The notes beneath the pieces were generated by a model. The model saw nothing but the letters and a program-made list of their open reading frames with translations. It was not told where the DNA came from and ran no database searches. 64,000 nt of DNA, from contig NZ_LAPZ01000001.1 of NCBI RefSeq assembly GCF_002120225.1, forward strand, positions 372,001 through 436,000, in the 5' to 3' direction. Numbering within the stretch: the first letter of the stretch is position 1; each line of letters begins with the position of its first letter. The DNA is from Tenacibaculum holothuriorum. GTDB taxonomy: Bacteria; Bacteroidota; Bacteroidia; Flavobacteriales; Flavobacteriaceae. The translations under genes and the position numbers were made by a program. This document shows, in pieces, positions 16,584 through 25,440 of the stretch.

Positions 16584-17606
16584 TTAAAGTTTGGTTGTTA
16601 GTTTGGGTAAAGAAATAGTTCTTTTATTATTCTCTTCTTCAACTTGAATTAAATCATCACTATAAATTGTATATACTCTTTCTATTTCAGCAAGCATACT
16701 AGCCTTGAATGGTTCTGTTATTTTATCGTTAGATGAATATTCAATTTTAAAAAACTCATCAGAATCTGTTACTATAATTTTTAATTCTAAAGCTGATGTA
16801 GTTATCGTTGTTCTTACAATTAATTCGATAATAAATAATAAACTTTTGGGTACTACTAAAAACTTAGATTGTAAATTATTCTCTAAAACTATATTTCTAT
16901 ACGGTAAATAATTAAAAAGTTTTACCAATTCTTTACTGGTGTTTATTTCATCAGTTATTTCAATCAATTGTTTGTTTTTACTTGATAAAATATAACGGTA
17001 AATCGTTGCTAGATAATCTATAAAATCATCTGCTTTGTTTTTGTCTTGCTCAATAAGAATTAGCAATGTTTCTAAGCTTTCAAAAAGCAACTTGGGATTA
17101 ATTCCTTGTTTAAAATCTTGAAAATCGGCTTCAATACTTTGCTTTATTAATGCTTCATTTTTTAACCTTTCAGTATTTATTTTAAACAAATACTCATGAC
17201 TAATGTATAATAAAATATAAATGAATGTAATAGCGCAAAAAATACTATTAAAAAGCCATAACTCTTCTGTATTAGGAGAAAAGCCTAAAACGTTTTTATA
17301 ATAAATAGTGATTGAAACACTTACTATAACTACACATAAAAATAATGATACTACAATTTGGATAATAAAGTTTATAACTTCATTTTTAACCTTCGGAAGT
17401 CGTTTATAAAGTACCAATAACAACCTAGAAAATTCTTGAATTACATATGACAACCCTATACATACATATAATTCCTCTCCTAAAAATTCTTCTTGTAATT
17501 GTGCTACATTATTGTTTACTAACAAAATAAGCAAATACACCACTACCCCACTAAAAACAGGACTTAACAAACGAAATAACGGTTGATGCACAAATAATTT
17601 TCTCAT
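16584..17606 (-). CDS. Degenerate LytS-type histidine kinase (predicted pseudokinase)
   Basis: 340 aa: about four hydrophobic segments in residues 12-140, then a coiled region and a His_kinase-like domain. The phosphoacceptor box, SPHFLFNGLNT in the neighbour, reads NPKLLFESLET here, with Lys172 in place of His. The ATP-binding N-box (IENAVKHN in the neighbour) reads IELIVRTT, losing the Mg-binding Asn, and the GLxN lid region is absent. It should therefore neither bind ATP normally nor autophosphorylate. The start overlaps the canonical kinase gene by 4 bases, implying translational coupling. A regulatory partner or heterodimer subunit is inferred. Confidence 0.8.
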   Translation of the reverse strand: MRKLFVHQPLFRLLSPVFSGVVVYLLILLVNNNVAQLQEEFLGEELYVCIGLSYVIQEFSRLLLVLYKRLPKVKNEVINFIIQIVVSLFLCVVIVSVSITIYYKNVLGFSPNTEELWLFNSIFCAITFIYILLYISHEYLFKINTERLKNEALIKQSIEADFQDFKQGINPKLLFESLETLLILIEQDKNKADDFIDYLATIYRYILSSKNKQLIEITDEINTSKELVKLFNYLPYRNIVLENNLQSKFLVVPKSLLFIIELIVRTTITTSALELKIIVTDSDEFFKIEYSSNDKITEPFKASMLAEIERVYTIYSDDLIQVEEENNKRTISLPKLTTKL

Positions 17607-18649
17607 ACAATAATGGGTATTTTAACCGTAAAATCATTTCCGTTTGTAGTAATAATACCTTCACCGTATAATAATAAATATCTTGAGTTTATATTTTTTA
17701 ATCCTATTTTAAAAGAACTTACTTTTTTAGCTACAGAAGTTATATTGTTATGAACTTTAATATGTTTTCCATCCACAGTAATTCTTACTTCCAAAAGGTT
17801 TTCATCACTCAATACATTATGCTTTACTGCATTTTCAATAAGCATTTGTAATGTTAATGGTGGAATTTTAGTTTCAAGTAATTCTTCAGGAATCATTATT
17901 GTACAATGAAACTTATTTTCAAAACGTGTTTCAACTAAAAAAATATATGAATTCACAAACGCTAACTCTTCTTGTAAAGTGATAAGTTTTGTGTCATAAC
18001 TTTTTAAGGTATAATCGTACATAGTTGCTAACTTCCTAATAAAAAGTTTTGCTTTCTGTTCGTTTTTATAAACTAAAGACGAAATTGTATTTAATCCGTT
18101 GAATAAAAAATGGGGACTTAACTGAGATTTTAAAGCATTTAACTGTAATTCTATTTGTTTTCGCTCTTGCTTAACGGTTTCAATCTGCAAGGTTGCATAT
18201 GAGTAATAAGAATATAATGCGAAGTATATTACTTGAAATAGTATACAAATTAAAAACACCAAAATTGCCAACTTTATAAAAGATGATTCATAACTATTAA
18301 AAACATCTTCAGTATTAAAAATTATAGAATTATATAATTTAACTGCTGAAAAAGTCAAAAGCGAAATCAATACAAAATGTGCTATAATTCCAACAAATAA
18401 TCTATTTCCAACTTGATTTTTCCAAGGTAGTAATCTATCTAATTGTATGGATAAAAAATAACTTACGTACGCTATTAAAATACCACCTAAAGCAGATAAA
18501 ATAAGTGACATAATTTCAATAGCAGCTAATTCTTGATCGCTAATTAAAATATAATAACCTAACGACAGCCCAAGTATTGCTCCTATTAAAATGATAAGCA
18601 AATGCTTTTTCATTACAGGTTGATTGATTAGTTGATGTAGTGACTGCAT
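17603..18649 (-). CDS. LytS/YehU-type sensor histidine kinase
   Basis: 348 aa with about four membrane segments (residues 15-145) and no obvious periplasmic domain. A coiled coil (about 152-175) leads to the His box QLSPHFLFNGLNT with His180, the dimer-helix region, and the N-box IENAVKHN with Asn273. The G-box is short but recognisable (IGLKNINSRYLLLYG). It phosphorylates itself and presumably the LytTR regulator two genes on. It lies 56 bases after the SDYY-repeat gene and overlaps the pseudokinase by 4 bases. The start could instead be the ATG at residue 13 (MKKHLLII). Confidence 0.9.
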   Translation of the reverse strand: MQSLHQLINQPVMKKHLLIILIGAILGLSLGYYILISDQELAAIEIMSLILSALGGILIAYVSYFLSIQLDRLLPWKNQVGNRLFVGIIAHFVLISLLTFSAVKLYNSIIFNTEDVFNSYESSFIKLAILVFLICILFQVIYFALYSYYSYATLQIETVKQERKQIELQLNALKSQLSPHFLFNGLNTISSLVYKNEQKAKLFIRKLATMYDYTLKSYDTKLITLQEELAFVNSYIFLVETRFENKFHCTIMIPEELLETKIPPLTLQMLIENAVKHNVLSDENLLEVRITVDGKHIKVHNNITSVAKKVSSFKIGLKNINSRYLLLYGEGIITTNGNDFTVKIPIIV

Positions 18650-18705
18650 AAAACTAAGGTAGTTAAATATCTCTATAGAAAATCTAACTACCTTAATTTT
18701 TTATT

Positions 18706-20079
18706 TTAGTAAATAGCTTTCATAGCTCTACCGAAATAAGTATCTGAACTTATTGATTTTGCAACTTTCATATAAGCGTCTTTTACTCTCTGAGAACTAT
18801 TTTTTACTTGTGGAGCAAAAGAAATTAATGAACTTGATAAATAATTACTTGAACTAATATTTCTCTTCATAGCATCCATTACTTTTATTAACTGATTATC
18901 ATTAAGTTTCTTTTTACTTAATCGTTTATAAATTCCAGATGCGTAATAATCTGAACTTACATTTTTAGTAATTAATTGCAACAATTTATCTAACGATTTA
19001 TCGTCTAAATCTTTCTTTAACAATCCATTAATAACTCCTGAAGCGTAATAGTCTGAACCAATATCATCCATTGAAGAAATAAATGTCTCGTAATTTTCAG
19101 AAGATAAATTCTTCTTATTCAACGCTTTTTTTAATACTTGAGACTTGTAATAATCTGAATTTATATTGTTTGAAAGCTTCATTATCTTATTCATGTTCGA
19201 TTTATTCAACTCTCTATTCTTTAAAATATCGGTTAATACTTGAGATAAATAATAATCAGATCCTATATCTTCAGAAATTTGAAGTAAATCTGTTAGTTGA
19301 TTGTCATTAATATCATCCGTTTTAATAGCTTCTCTTAAAACTTGTGCCATATAATAATCTGAACCAATATTTTTTGAAGCTGTAATGTATGCTGAAATTG
19401 TCTCTGGACTCGATAAAAATGCTTTTTGATTACTTTTTAAAATTTGAGCTAAGTAATAATCAGATTTAATATTTTTCCCGGAAGATTGAAGTACTCTAGT
19501 TAACTCACTATTGCTTAAATCTCTCTGTAATAAATACCCAAAATATTTCGCTTGAACGTAATCGCTTTTCAGTTCTCTAATTTCTGCTAAAACAGCATTA
19601 ACACCTCCTTTATCAAAAAACCTGTTTACTCTAGACTCTGCACCAATAGTTGTTGATCTTACTATTTCTGGTAAAATTTCTGCTAACCAAGCTTTTCCTT
19701 CTGGGTAATAATCTTTTTCACTCCACCCAACATAATAACGTTTGTTAAGTTTTCCACTTTCTGCTTCAATTACAATTTTTCTCTTCTTTCCGAAGCTCGA
19801 TTTTTTAATTTCAATAAATCCGCCTCTAGAAATATCTACAATATCTTTATCATCATCAGACAACGTAATTTCACCTTCATACTCTACTTTAAAATCTGTT
19901 TTACTATTCTTAACATGAATTTTATGAACTCCATTATTAACTACTGAAGTATAAGTTTGATTCTTTTTTGAATTAGAAACAGATACAGATTGTGCTAACA
20001 TTGTTTGACCTTGAAAAACTAACAATGCTAGTAAAATTCTAACATAAAACATTTTTGATAAATTAATTGCTACTTTCAT
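18706..20079 (-). CDS. Exported protein with tandem 34-residue SDYY repeats
   Basis: 457 aa. A signal peptide ends near QTMLAQS (about 30). Residues about 35-125 are a beta-rich part. From about residue 170 the protein consists of nine consecutive units, seven of them clear, with a period of 34 residues. Each opens with the consensus (N/D)-I-x-S-D-Y-Y-x-(A/S)-x-(V/I)-(L/I) and continues into a second helical stretch with L-(N/S)-(D/S)-x-x-L. Two helices per 34 residues suggest a TPR- or HEAT-like solenoid. No enzyme motif is visible. It is the first gene of the apparent operon with LytS, pseudo-LytS and LytTR, so a periplasmic sensing or scaffold role for that system is inferred. I cannot name the family. 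Confidence 0.8.
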   Translation of the reverse strand: MKVAINLSKMFYVRILLALLVFQGQTMLAQSVSVSNSKKNQTYTSVVNNGVHKIHVKNSKTDFKVEYEGEITLSDDDKDIVDISRGGFIEIKKSSFGKKRKIVIEAESGKLNKRYYVGWSEKDYYPEGKAWLAEILPEIVRSTTIGAESRVNRFFDKGGVNAVLAEIRELKSDYVQAKYFGYLLQRDLSNSELTRVLQSSGKNIKSDYYLAQILKSNQKAFLSSPETISAYITASKNIGSDYYMAQVLREAIKTDDINDNQLTDLLQISEDIGSDYYLSQVLTDILKNRELNKSNMNKIMKLSNNINSDYYKSQVLKKALNKKNLSSENYETFISSMDDIGSDYYASGVINGLLKKDLDDKSLDKLLQLITKNVSSDYYASGIYKRLSKKKLNDNQLIKVMDAMKRNISSSNYLSSSLISFAPQVKNSSQRVKDAYMKVAKSISSDTYFGRAMKAIY

Positions 20080-20107
20080 AATATTCGTTTTTTTGATTTT
20101 GATACTT

Positions 20108-20115
20108 CAAATGTA
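20108..20115 (-). promoter_or_regulatory. -7 promoter box of the SDYY/LytS operon
   Basis: Minus strand TACATTTG matches TAnnTTTG, with a leader of about 22 nt before the SDYY-repeat ATG. No comparable box was seen in the 56-base gap before the kinase gene, which supports one transcript. Confidence 0.5.
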
Positions 20116-20224
20116 TTTTCATTTCCCACTTTAAAAAAATTGAATGTAATGAACTGTAGTTTTAATGTATTCAATTGTAATTAATTTTAAATTCCTATTT
20201 TTAAACTGTTATTATTTTAGAACT

Positions 20225-20752
20225 ATGGATAAAAAAGCGATTGCAGATTTACTTGAAGAAAAACACAAAAATTTATTTGATTGGACTAATAATCAACCAG
20301 ATGCTATCAATGAAACAGGTCCTGAAGGAAAATGGACTACAGGACAACATGTCGTTCACTTAGTTGATTCTATAAAGCAAGTGAATACTGCATTAAGCTA
20401 TCCTAAGTTTTTATTAAAATATAAATTTGGAGTTGCTAACCGAGAAGTTAGACCGTATGAAGAAATTGTAAAACGCTATCAAGAAAAGCTTTCAAAAAAT
20501 CAAGAAAAAGCTCAAGAGTTTAATAGTAATGTAAAAACACCTTCACAAAAAAAATACAAAGAATTACTTTTTACACTTCAAGTACAAAACAAAAAACTAC
20601 AGCATAAAACAAAAAAGTGGAACGATAAAGATCTTGATAATATTATCTTACCACATCCTCTTATGGGTAAAATGCCTGTACGCGAAATTATTATGTGGAC
20701 AGCCTATCATACAGAGCATCACACAAAGATTTTAGAAGAAAACCACTCATAA
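20225..20752 (+). CDS. DinB family protein
   Basis: About 175 aa from the ATG at 20225. The frame is open 20 codons further upstream, but that stretch (MYSIVINFKFLF...) is phenylalanine- and tyrosine-rich and unlike the family, so the internal MDKKAIADLLEEKH start is preferred. It is a DinB-fold four-helix bundle with the three metal histidines placed as in the family: one in TTGQHVVHLVDS (about 40-50) and two in WTAYHTEHHTKIL near the end. A lysine-rich coiled segment lies between. Thiol-dependent transferase chemistry is known for some relatives; nothing here shows the substrate. Confidence 0.8.
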   Translation: MDKKAIADLLEEKHKNLFDWTNNQPDAINETGPEGKWTTGQHVVHLVDSIKQVNTALSYPKFLLKYKFGVANREVRPYEEIVKRYQEKLSKNQEKAQEFNSNVKTPSQKKYKELLFTLQVQNKKLQHKTKKWNDKDLDNIILPHPLMGKMPVREIIMWTAYHTEHHTKILEENHS

Positions 20753-20804
20753 ACAGCAGCTTATAAAACATAAGTTCTTAGTACTACATCTAACCCAAAT
20801 TTCC

Positions 20805-20812
20805 TATATTTG
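20805..20812 (+). promoter_or_regulatory. -7 promoter box of ffh
   Basis: TATATTTG, an exact TAnnTTTG match, 28 bases before the ATG at 20840. The in-frame TTG at 20810 lies inside this box and so cannot be the start codon if the promoter is used. Confidence 0.6.
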
Positions 20813-20839
20813 TGCTTCCAAAAAAAGCACACAAACAGT

Positions 20840-22168
20840 ATGTTTAATAATTTAAGTGAAAAGTTAGATAAGGCGTTACATACGCTGAAAGGACACGGAA
20901 AGATTACCGAAGTAAATGTTGCTGAGACTTTAAAAGAAGTTCGTAGAGCTTTATTAGATGCCGATGTTAACTTTAAAATTGCCAAAGATTTTACTAAAAG
21001 AGTAAAAGAAAAAGCGATTGGACAAGACGTATTAACTACGTTAAATCCAGGGCAATTAATGGTTAAATTGGTTAAAGATGAATTAACTGAATTAATGGGT
21101 GGTGATACGGTAGGTATCAACTTAGGAGGTTCACCAACTGTAATTTTAATGTCTGGTTTACAAGGTTCGGGTAAAACAACGTTCTCTGGTAAATTAGCTA
21201 ACTTCTTAAAAACTAAAAAAGCAAAACAAGTATTATTAGTAGGTTGTGATGTATATCGTCCTGCCGCTATTAATCAGTTACGTGTTGTTGGAGAGCAAAT
21301 TGGTGTTGAAGTTTATGCTGAAGAAGGAAATCAAAATCCTGTTGAGATCTCTCAAAACGCAATTAAACATGCAAAAGCAAATAGTAAGAATGTAGTTATT
21401 ATAGATACTGCTGGTCGTTTAGCTGTGGATGAAGAAATGATGAATGAAATTTCTAACATCCATAAAGCTGTAAATCCACAAGAAACATTATTCGTGGTGG
21501 ATTCTATGACAGGGCAAGATGCTGTTAATACTGCTAAAGCCTTTAATGATGTATTAAACTTCGATGGAGTTGTACTTACTAAGTTAGATGGTGATACTCG
21601 AGGTGGTGCTGCATTATCAATTAAATCGGTTGTAAACAAACCAATTAAATTTATTGGTACGGGTGAAAAAATGGATGCTATTGATGTATTCCACCCAGAT
21701 CGTATGGCAGATCGTATTTTAGGAATGGGAGACGTTATCTCGTTAGTAGAACGTGCCCAAGAACAATACGATGAACAAGAAGCACGTAAACTTCAAAAGA
21801 AGATTGCTAAAAATCAATTTGGTTTTGATGATTTCTTAACTCAAATTAATCAGATTAAGAAAATGGGGAGCATGAAAGATTTAGTTGGAATGATACCTGG
21901 TGCTGGAAAAGCTTTAAAAGATGTAGATATTGATGATGATGCTTTTAAAGGAATTGAAGCTATTATTCATTCAATGACTCCAGACGAAAGAACTTCACCA
22001 TCAATTATAAACGCTAGTCGAAAGAAAAGAATTGCAAAAGGTTCTGGTACTTCGGTACAAGAAGTAAACCAGTTGATGAAGCAATTTGATCAAATGAGCA
22101 AAATGATGAAGATGATGCAAGGAGGCGGCGGAAGAAAAATGATGCAAATGATGAAAAACATGAGATAA
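20840..22168 (+). CDS. ffh: Signal recognition particle protein Ffh (SRP54)
   Basis: GTPase that binds signal sequences on the ribosome together with 4.5S RNA and delivers them to FtsY. The start is placed at the ATG MFNNLSEKLDKAL, as in other Ffh proteins, giving 442 aa. N-domain helices are followed by the G domain with GLQGSGKTTFSGKLA (P-loop), DVYRPAA, DTAGR and TKLDGDTRGGAA. The M domain at the C-terminus is methionine-rich (MMKMMQGGGGRKMMQMMK), as needed for signal-peptide and RNA binding. A terminator follows, so it is probably monocistronic. Confidence 0.97.
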   Translation: MFNNLSEKLDKALHTLKGHGKITEVNVAETLKEVRRALLDADVNFKIAKDFTKRVKEKAIGQDVLTTLNPGQLMVKLVKDELTELMGGDTVGINLGGSPTVILMSGLQGSGKTTFSGKLANFLKTKKAKQVLLVGCDVYRPAAINQLRVVGEQIGVEVYAEEGNQNPVEISQNAIKHAKANSKNVVIIDTAGRLAVDEEMMNEISNIHKAVNPQETLFVVDSMTGQDAVNTAKAFNDVLNFDGVVLTKLDGDTRGGAALSIKSVVNKPIKFIGTGEKMDAIDVFHPDRMADRILGMGDVISLVERAQEQYDEQEARKLQKKIAKNQFGFDDFLTQINQIKKMGSMKDLVGMIPGAGKALKDVDIDDDAFKGIEAIIHSMTPDERTSPSIINASRKKRIAKGSGTSVQEVNQLMKQFDQMSKMMKMMQGGGGRKMMQMMKNMR

Positions 22169-22174
22169 TAACAA

Positions 22175-22199
22175 AGGAGAAGCTACGGCTTCTCTTTTT
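22175..22199 (+). terminator. Rho-independent terminator of ffh
   Basis: GAGAAGC / GCTTCTC stem with a TACG tetraloop followed by a T-run, just after the ffh stop. Confidence 0.85.
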
Positions 22200-22237
22200 A
22201 TTTATACACAACACTAAACACACACAACACACTAAAA

Positions 22238-23116
22238 ATGATTTTACTAGACGGTAAAAAAACATCTGCAGATATTAAAGCTGAAATAGCTTTAGAGGTA
22301 GCAGAATTAAAAAAACAAGACAAAAAAACACCACACTTAGCAGCTGTTATTGTTGGAAATGACGGAGCTAGCTTAACTTATGTAAACGCAAAAGTTAAAG
22401 CTTGTGAGCGTGTTGGTTTTGAGTCTTCTTTAATAAGACTCTCTGAAGAAACTACTGAGGAAGAATTATTAAACGAAATTGCTATTTTAAATATTGATAA
22501 AGATATTGACGGATTTATAGTTCAACTACCTCTACCCGACCATATCGATGAGCAAAAAATATTAATGGCTATTGATCCTGATAAAGATGTTGATGGATTT
22601 CACCCAATGAATGTTGGTAAGCTAGCTTTAAACCTACCTACATTTATTTCTGCTACACCTTTTGGAATTCTAGAACTATTAGAACGTTATAATATTGAAA
22701 CTTCTGGTAAAAATGTTGTAGTTATTGGTCGTAGTCATATTGTAGGAAGCCCTATGAGTATCTTGTTAGCTCAAAAAAGAAAAATAGGAAATGCTACTGT
22801 TACATTAACACATAGTAGAACTCAAAACTTATCAGAAATTACTAAAAAAGCTGATATAATTATCGCTGCACTTGGTATTCCAGAATTTTTAAAAGGAGAA
22901 ATGGTAAAAGATAATGTAGTTATTGTTGATGTGGGTATTACCCGAGTTGCAGATTCTTCTAAGAAAAACGGATTTAGATTAGTTGGGGATGTCGCTTTTA
23001 ATGAAGTTTCTGAAAAAGCTTCTCATATTACTCCTGTTCCTGGTGGTGTAGGTCCTATGACTATAGCAATGTTGTTAAAAAACACTTTACTCGCTTGCGA
23101 AAGAAGAAATTCATAA
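22238..23116 (+). CDS. folD: Bifunctional methylenetetrahydrofolate dehydrogenase / methenyl-THF cyclohydrolase
   Basis: Interconverts 5,10-methylene-, 5,10-methenyl- and 10-formyl-tetrahydrofolate, NADP-linked, in the cytoplasm. 292 aa, the normal length. The catalytic region [13 protein letters not shown] carries the conserved Tyr and Lys; the PLPDH(I) segment, [11 protein letters not shown], the [10 protein letters not shown] nucleotide-binding turn and the C-terminal [15 protein letters not shown] are all present. The genomic neighbour is ffh, but a terminator separates the two. Confidence 0.97.
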   Translation: MILLDGKKTSADIKAEIALEVAELKKQDKKTPHLAAVIVGNDGASLTYVNAKVKACERVGFESSLIRLSEETTEEELLNEIAILNIDKDIDGFIVQLPLPDHIDEQKILMAIDPDKDVDGFHPMNVGKLALNLPTFISATPFGILELLERYNIETSGKNVVVIGRSHIVGSPMSILLAQKRKIGNATVTLTHSRTQNLSEITKKADIIIAALGIPEFLKGEMVKDNVVIVDVGITRVADSSKKNGFRLVGDVAFNEVSEKASHITPVPGGVGPMTIAMLLKNTLLACERRNS

Positions 23117-23121
23117 AACAT

Positions 23122-23150
23122 AAAAAGTAGCTTAATTAAGCTACTTTTTT
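23122..23150. terminator. Bidirectional terminator between folD and pepE
   Basis: The palindrome AAAAGTAGCTTAATT-AAGCTACTTTT is flanked by A and T runs and serves both convergent genes; the last bases touch the pepE stop. Confidence 0.85.
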
Positions 23151-23868
23151 ATTTAAAATATGATTGAATTTCTATATCACTCTCCAATTCAATAGCATCT
23201 TTTCCTTGCTGAAATAACCTTGCTGTATACTTTCCTCTTATAGTAATTACATTATCAATTACTTCTAACCAACTTCCTTCTCGCAATCCTAAAACCGAAG
23301 TTTTATTAAATACATGAAACTCTTTAATTCGCGTTTCTCTAGTTTCCCCCATATGAGTAGAATCTGGGTTCGGATCTAAATAATGCGCATTAATATTAAA
23401 CGGAATCATTCCTAAAGTATCAAAACTTGGTGGATAAACAATTGGCATGTCGTTCGTATTCATCATTGTTACACCACAAATATTACTACCTGCACTTGTA
23501 CCTAAATACGGAGTTCCCTTTTCTAAAGTTTTCTTTAAAACTTCAATAAGATTATTCTTGTATAATTGATTTACTAGCTCGAAAGTATTTCCACCTCCAG
23601 TAAAAATTGCGTTAGCATTTTTTACAGCTTCAATCGGATTTTCAAACTCATGAACTCCTTTTACATTTTTATCAATCGTCAAAAATGCTTTTTTAGCTAT
23701 TGCTGTATATACTTCATAACTAATTCCACCAGGACGAGCATATGGAATAAAAAGAATTTCTTTAGCTTCTTTAAAAAATGTCTTTAATGTAGGGAGTATA
23801 TATTCTAAATAAGTACTACCATGAACTGTAGAAGTACTTGCTACTATTAATCTTTTATTCATATTCAA
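23149..23868 (-). CDS. pepE: Dipeptidase E (alpha-aspartyl dipeptidase), family S51
   Basis: Cleaves dipeptides with N-terminal aspartate in the cytoplasm. 239 aa, close to the family length. The nucleophile elbow GTSAGSN places Ser125; NTNDMP (Asp140) and INAHYLD (His162) fit the Ser-Asp-His arrangement of PepE. The GGGNTF loop (91-96) is also conserved. A likely start is one of the two Met codons at the N-terminus (MNMNKR). Confidence 0.92.
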   Translation of the reverse strand: MNMNKRLIVASTSTVHGSTYLEYILPTLKTFFKEAKEILFIPYARPGGISYEVYTAIAKKAFLTIDKNVKGVHEFENPIEAVKNANAIFTGGGNTFELVNQLYKNNLIEVLKKTLEKGTPYLGTSAGSNICGVTMMNTNDMPIVYPPSFDTLGMIPFNINAHYLDPNPDSTHMGETRETRIKEFHVFNKTSVLGLREGSWLEVIDNVITIRGKYTARLFQQGKDAIELESDIEIQSYFK

Positions 23869-23922
23869 TTACAGATTTATTTCTATATTGCGCTAAATTA
23901 ACCACTCAATTTTTTAAATACT

Positions 23923-24456
23923 ATGAAAAAATTATTTTATTTATTATTTGTTGCTGTTTTAGCTGTATCATGTTCAAACAACGAAAATGAAGTTTTTACT
24001 CCAATTGATATTCCTGAGGCTGACTTAGTTGGAACTTGGGACGTTACTGCTTTTAATTCTGATGGAGAAATTGCTGGTAGTGCTGCAGGTCAAACTATAG
24101 CTGGTTCTTATAACAGTTATGGAAAGAATTTTGATTTTAAGTATGTTTTTACAGATAGCCCTAAAAAGGTAACAGCTTCTGGTAGTTTTACTACTGTAGC
24201 CACAGTTAAAGTAAACGGTCAATCTCAAACTACTGAACAACCAACTTCATTAGTAGAAGGTTTAGGTAATGGAGATTGGAAAGAAGATAATGGTGTTATT
24301 ACCATTACTTCTAATGGTGTTTCTGATAAAGCCTATGTTAAAAGTTATGAAAATGGTGTTTTAGTTTTAAAAATTGATTTAAACCAAAGTGTTGATCAAC
24401 AAGGAGTAGATTTTAAAATTAAAGGTGACCTTTTTATTACTCTAAAAAAGAAATAA
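23923..24456 (+). CDS. Lipocalin-like lipoprotein
   Basis: 177 aa. Signal with lipobox LAVSCS (Cys17), then an acidic-Asn linker. The mature part has the lipocalin-like pattern LVGTWDVTAFNSDG (the GxW start motif), alternating beta strands, and a terminal beta strand GDLFITLKKK. Such lipoproteins are abundant in Flavobacteriia and presumably bind hydrophobic ligands, but none is known here. It is flanked by a divergent pepE and a terminator. Confidence 0.75.
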   Translation: MKKLFYLLFVAVLAVSCSNNENEVFTPIDIPEADLVGTWDVTAFNSDGEIAGSAAGQTIAGSYNSYGKNFDFKYVFTDSPKKVTASGSFTTVATVKVNGQSQTTEQPTSLVEGLGNGDWKEDNGVITITSNGVSDKAYVKSYENGVLVLKIDLNQSVDQQGVDFKIKGDLFITLKKK

Positions 24457-24479
24457 TTTAGATTTAAGAATATTTATTA

Positions 24480-24512
24480 AAAAAAGCAGAATCAAACAGA
24501 TTCTGCTTTTTT
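24480..24512 (+). terminator. Rho-independent terminator
   Basis: AAAAGCAGAATC / GATTCTGCTTTT, 5-nt loop, T-run, after the lipocalin-like gene. Confidence 0.85.
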
Positions 24513-24594
24513 ATTTAACAAAAGTTTACGAGCTTCTTAAAACATTTTTAAGAGTAACACATAGTTAATTTGTAATACATCAAAAATCAGCTAT

Positions 24595-25440
24595 ATGAAT
24601 AAACAACTACTCAAAAATTATTGCTCTTTAAAAAGAACATTCAAATTCTTATTTCTCTTAACCTCATTAAATATTTATAGTCAAGCCAAACAAAAGTTTG
24701 TGTATGGTAAAGTTTTTGATGATATAGGTTTTGTTGTAAATGCTCATGTTATTAATCAAAATAATAAATTAGGAACTTATACCAACGAAAATGGAGAATT
24801 TAGAATTAAAGCAGAAATAAACGACACTATAAAAATATCATCTGTTGGTTATAAAACAAAAGATTGGGTCGTTCAACCAGAAAGTTTTACGGCAAGTAAT
24901 AATCTTATAGAAATTATAAAAACCGATTATACTTTAGACGAAGTAAAACTAAAAAAGCATTTACTAGATGGTATTTTAGAAAGAGATATGAAACAAACTC
25001 CTGAAGATATTGCTATAGTAAAATCGAAAAGCGCTTTAGATTTTTCTAATATAAATTTTAATGAGCCTGTTATAAAACCTATTGATGAAATTGATAGATC
25101 AAGAGCTCCAGATATGAGAAAAGTAACAGATCCTACAGCTAAATTTGCAGGAGTTGGAGGTTCTATTAGTAGCGGTCCAGATGCATATTCTCTTAAATTA
25201 AAAAAAGCTAGAAAATCTGTTTCGTATAAAGAACGTTTTCCTGTATTATTACTATCTGAATTTGGTCAGTATTTTTTCTTCTCAGAGTTAAAAATTCCAA
25301 AAGAAAAATATTATCATTTTTTAGATTATTGCAACGCAAAAAACATTGAAAGTCTATATAAAGAAGGAAAGACAATTGAAGTGATAAAAATACTTCAACA
25401 AGAAAGCAAACCGTATTTAGAACTTGTTAAAAATCAATAG
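24595..25440 (+). CDS. Secreted CarboxypepD_reg-like protein, paralogue 1 of 3
   Basis: 281 aa. A signal peptide after a basic start (LFLLTSLNIYSQA). Residues about 38-112 form a carboxypeptidase-regulatory-like (transthyretin-fold) domain: VYGKVFDDIGFVVNAHVI, GTYTNENGEFRI, ISSVGYKTK, YTLDEVKL. The remaining ~165 residues are charged and helical and end in a conserved-looking ELKIPKEKYYHFLDYC block. No catalytic residue was seen. The next two genes encode paralogues in the same order of segments, and the stop overlaps the next start by one base. Surface or periplasmic location is expected; function unknown. Confidence 0.8.
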   Translation: MNKQLLKNYCSLKRTFKFLFLLTSLNIYSQAKQKFVYGKVFDDIGFVVNAHVINQNNKLGTYTNENGEFRIKAEINDTIKISSVGYKTKDWVVQPESFTASNNLIEIIKTDYTLDEVKLKKHLLDGILERDMKQTPEDIAIVKSKSALDFSNINFNEPVIKPIDEIDRSRAPDMRKVTDPTAKFAGVGGSISSGPDAYSLKLKKARKSVSYKERFPVLLLSEFGQYFFFSELKIPKEKYYHFLDYCNAKNIESLYKEGKTIEVIKILQQESKPYLELVKNQ

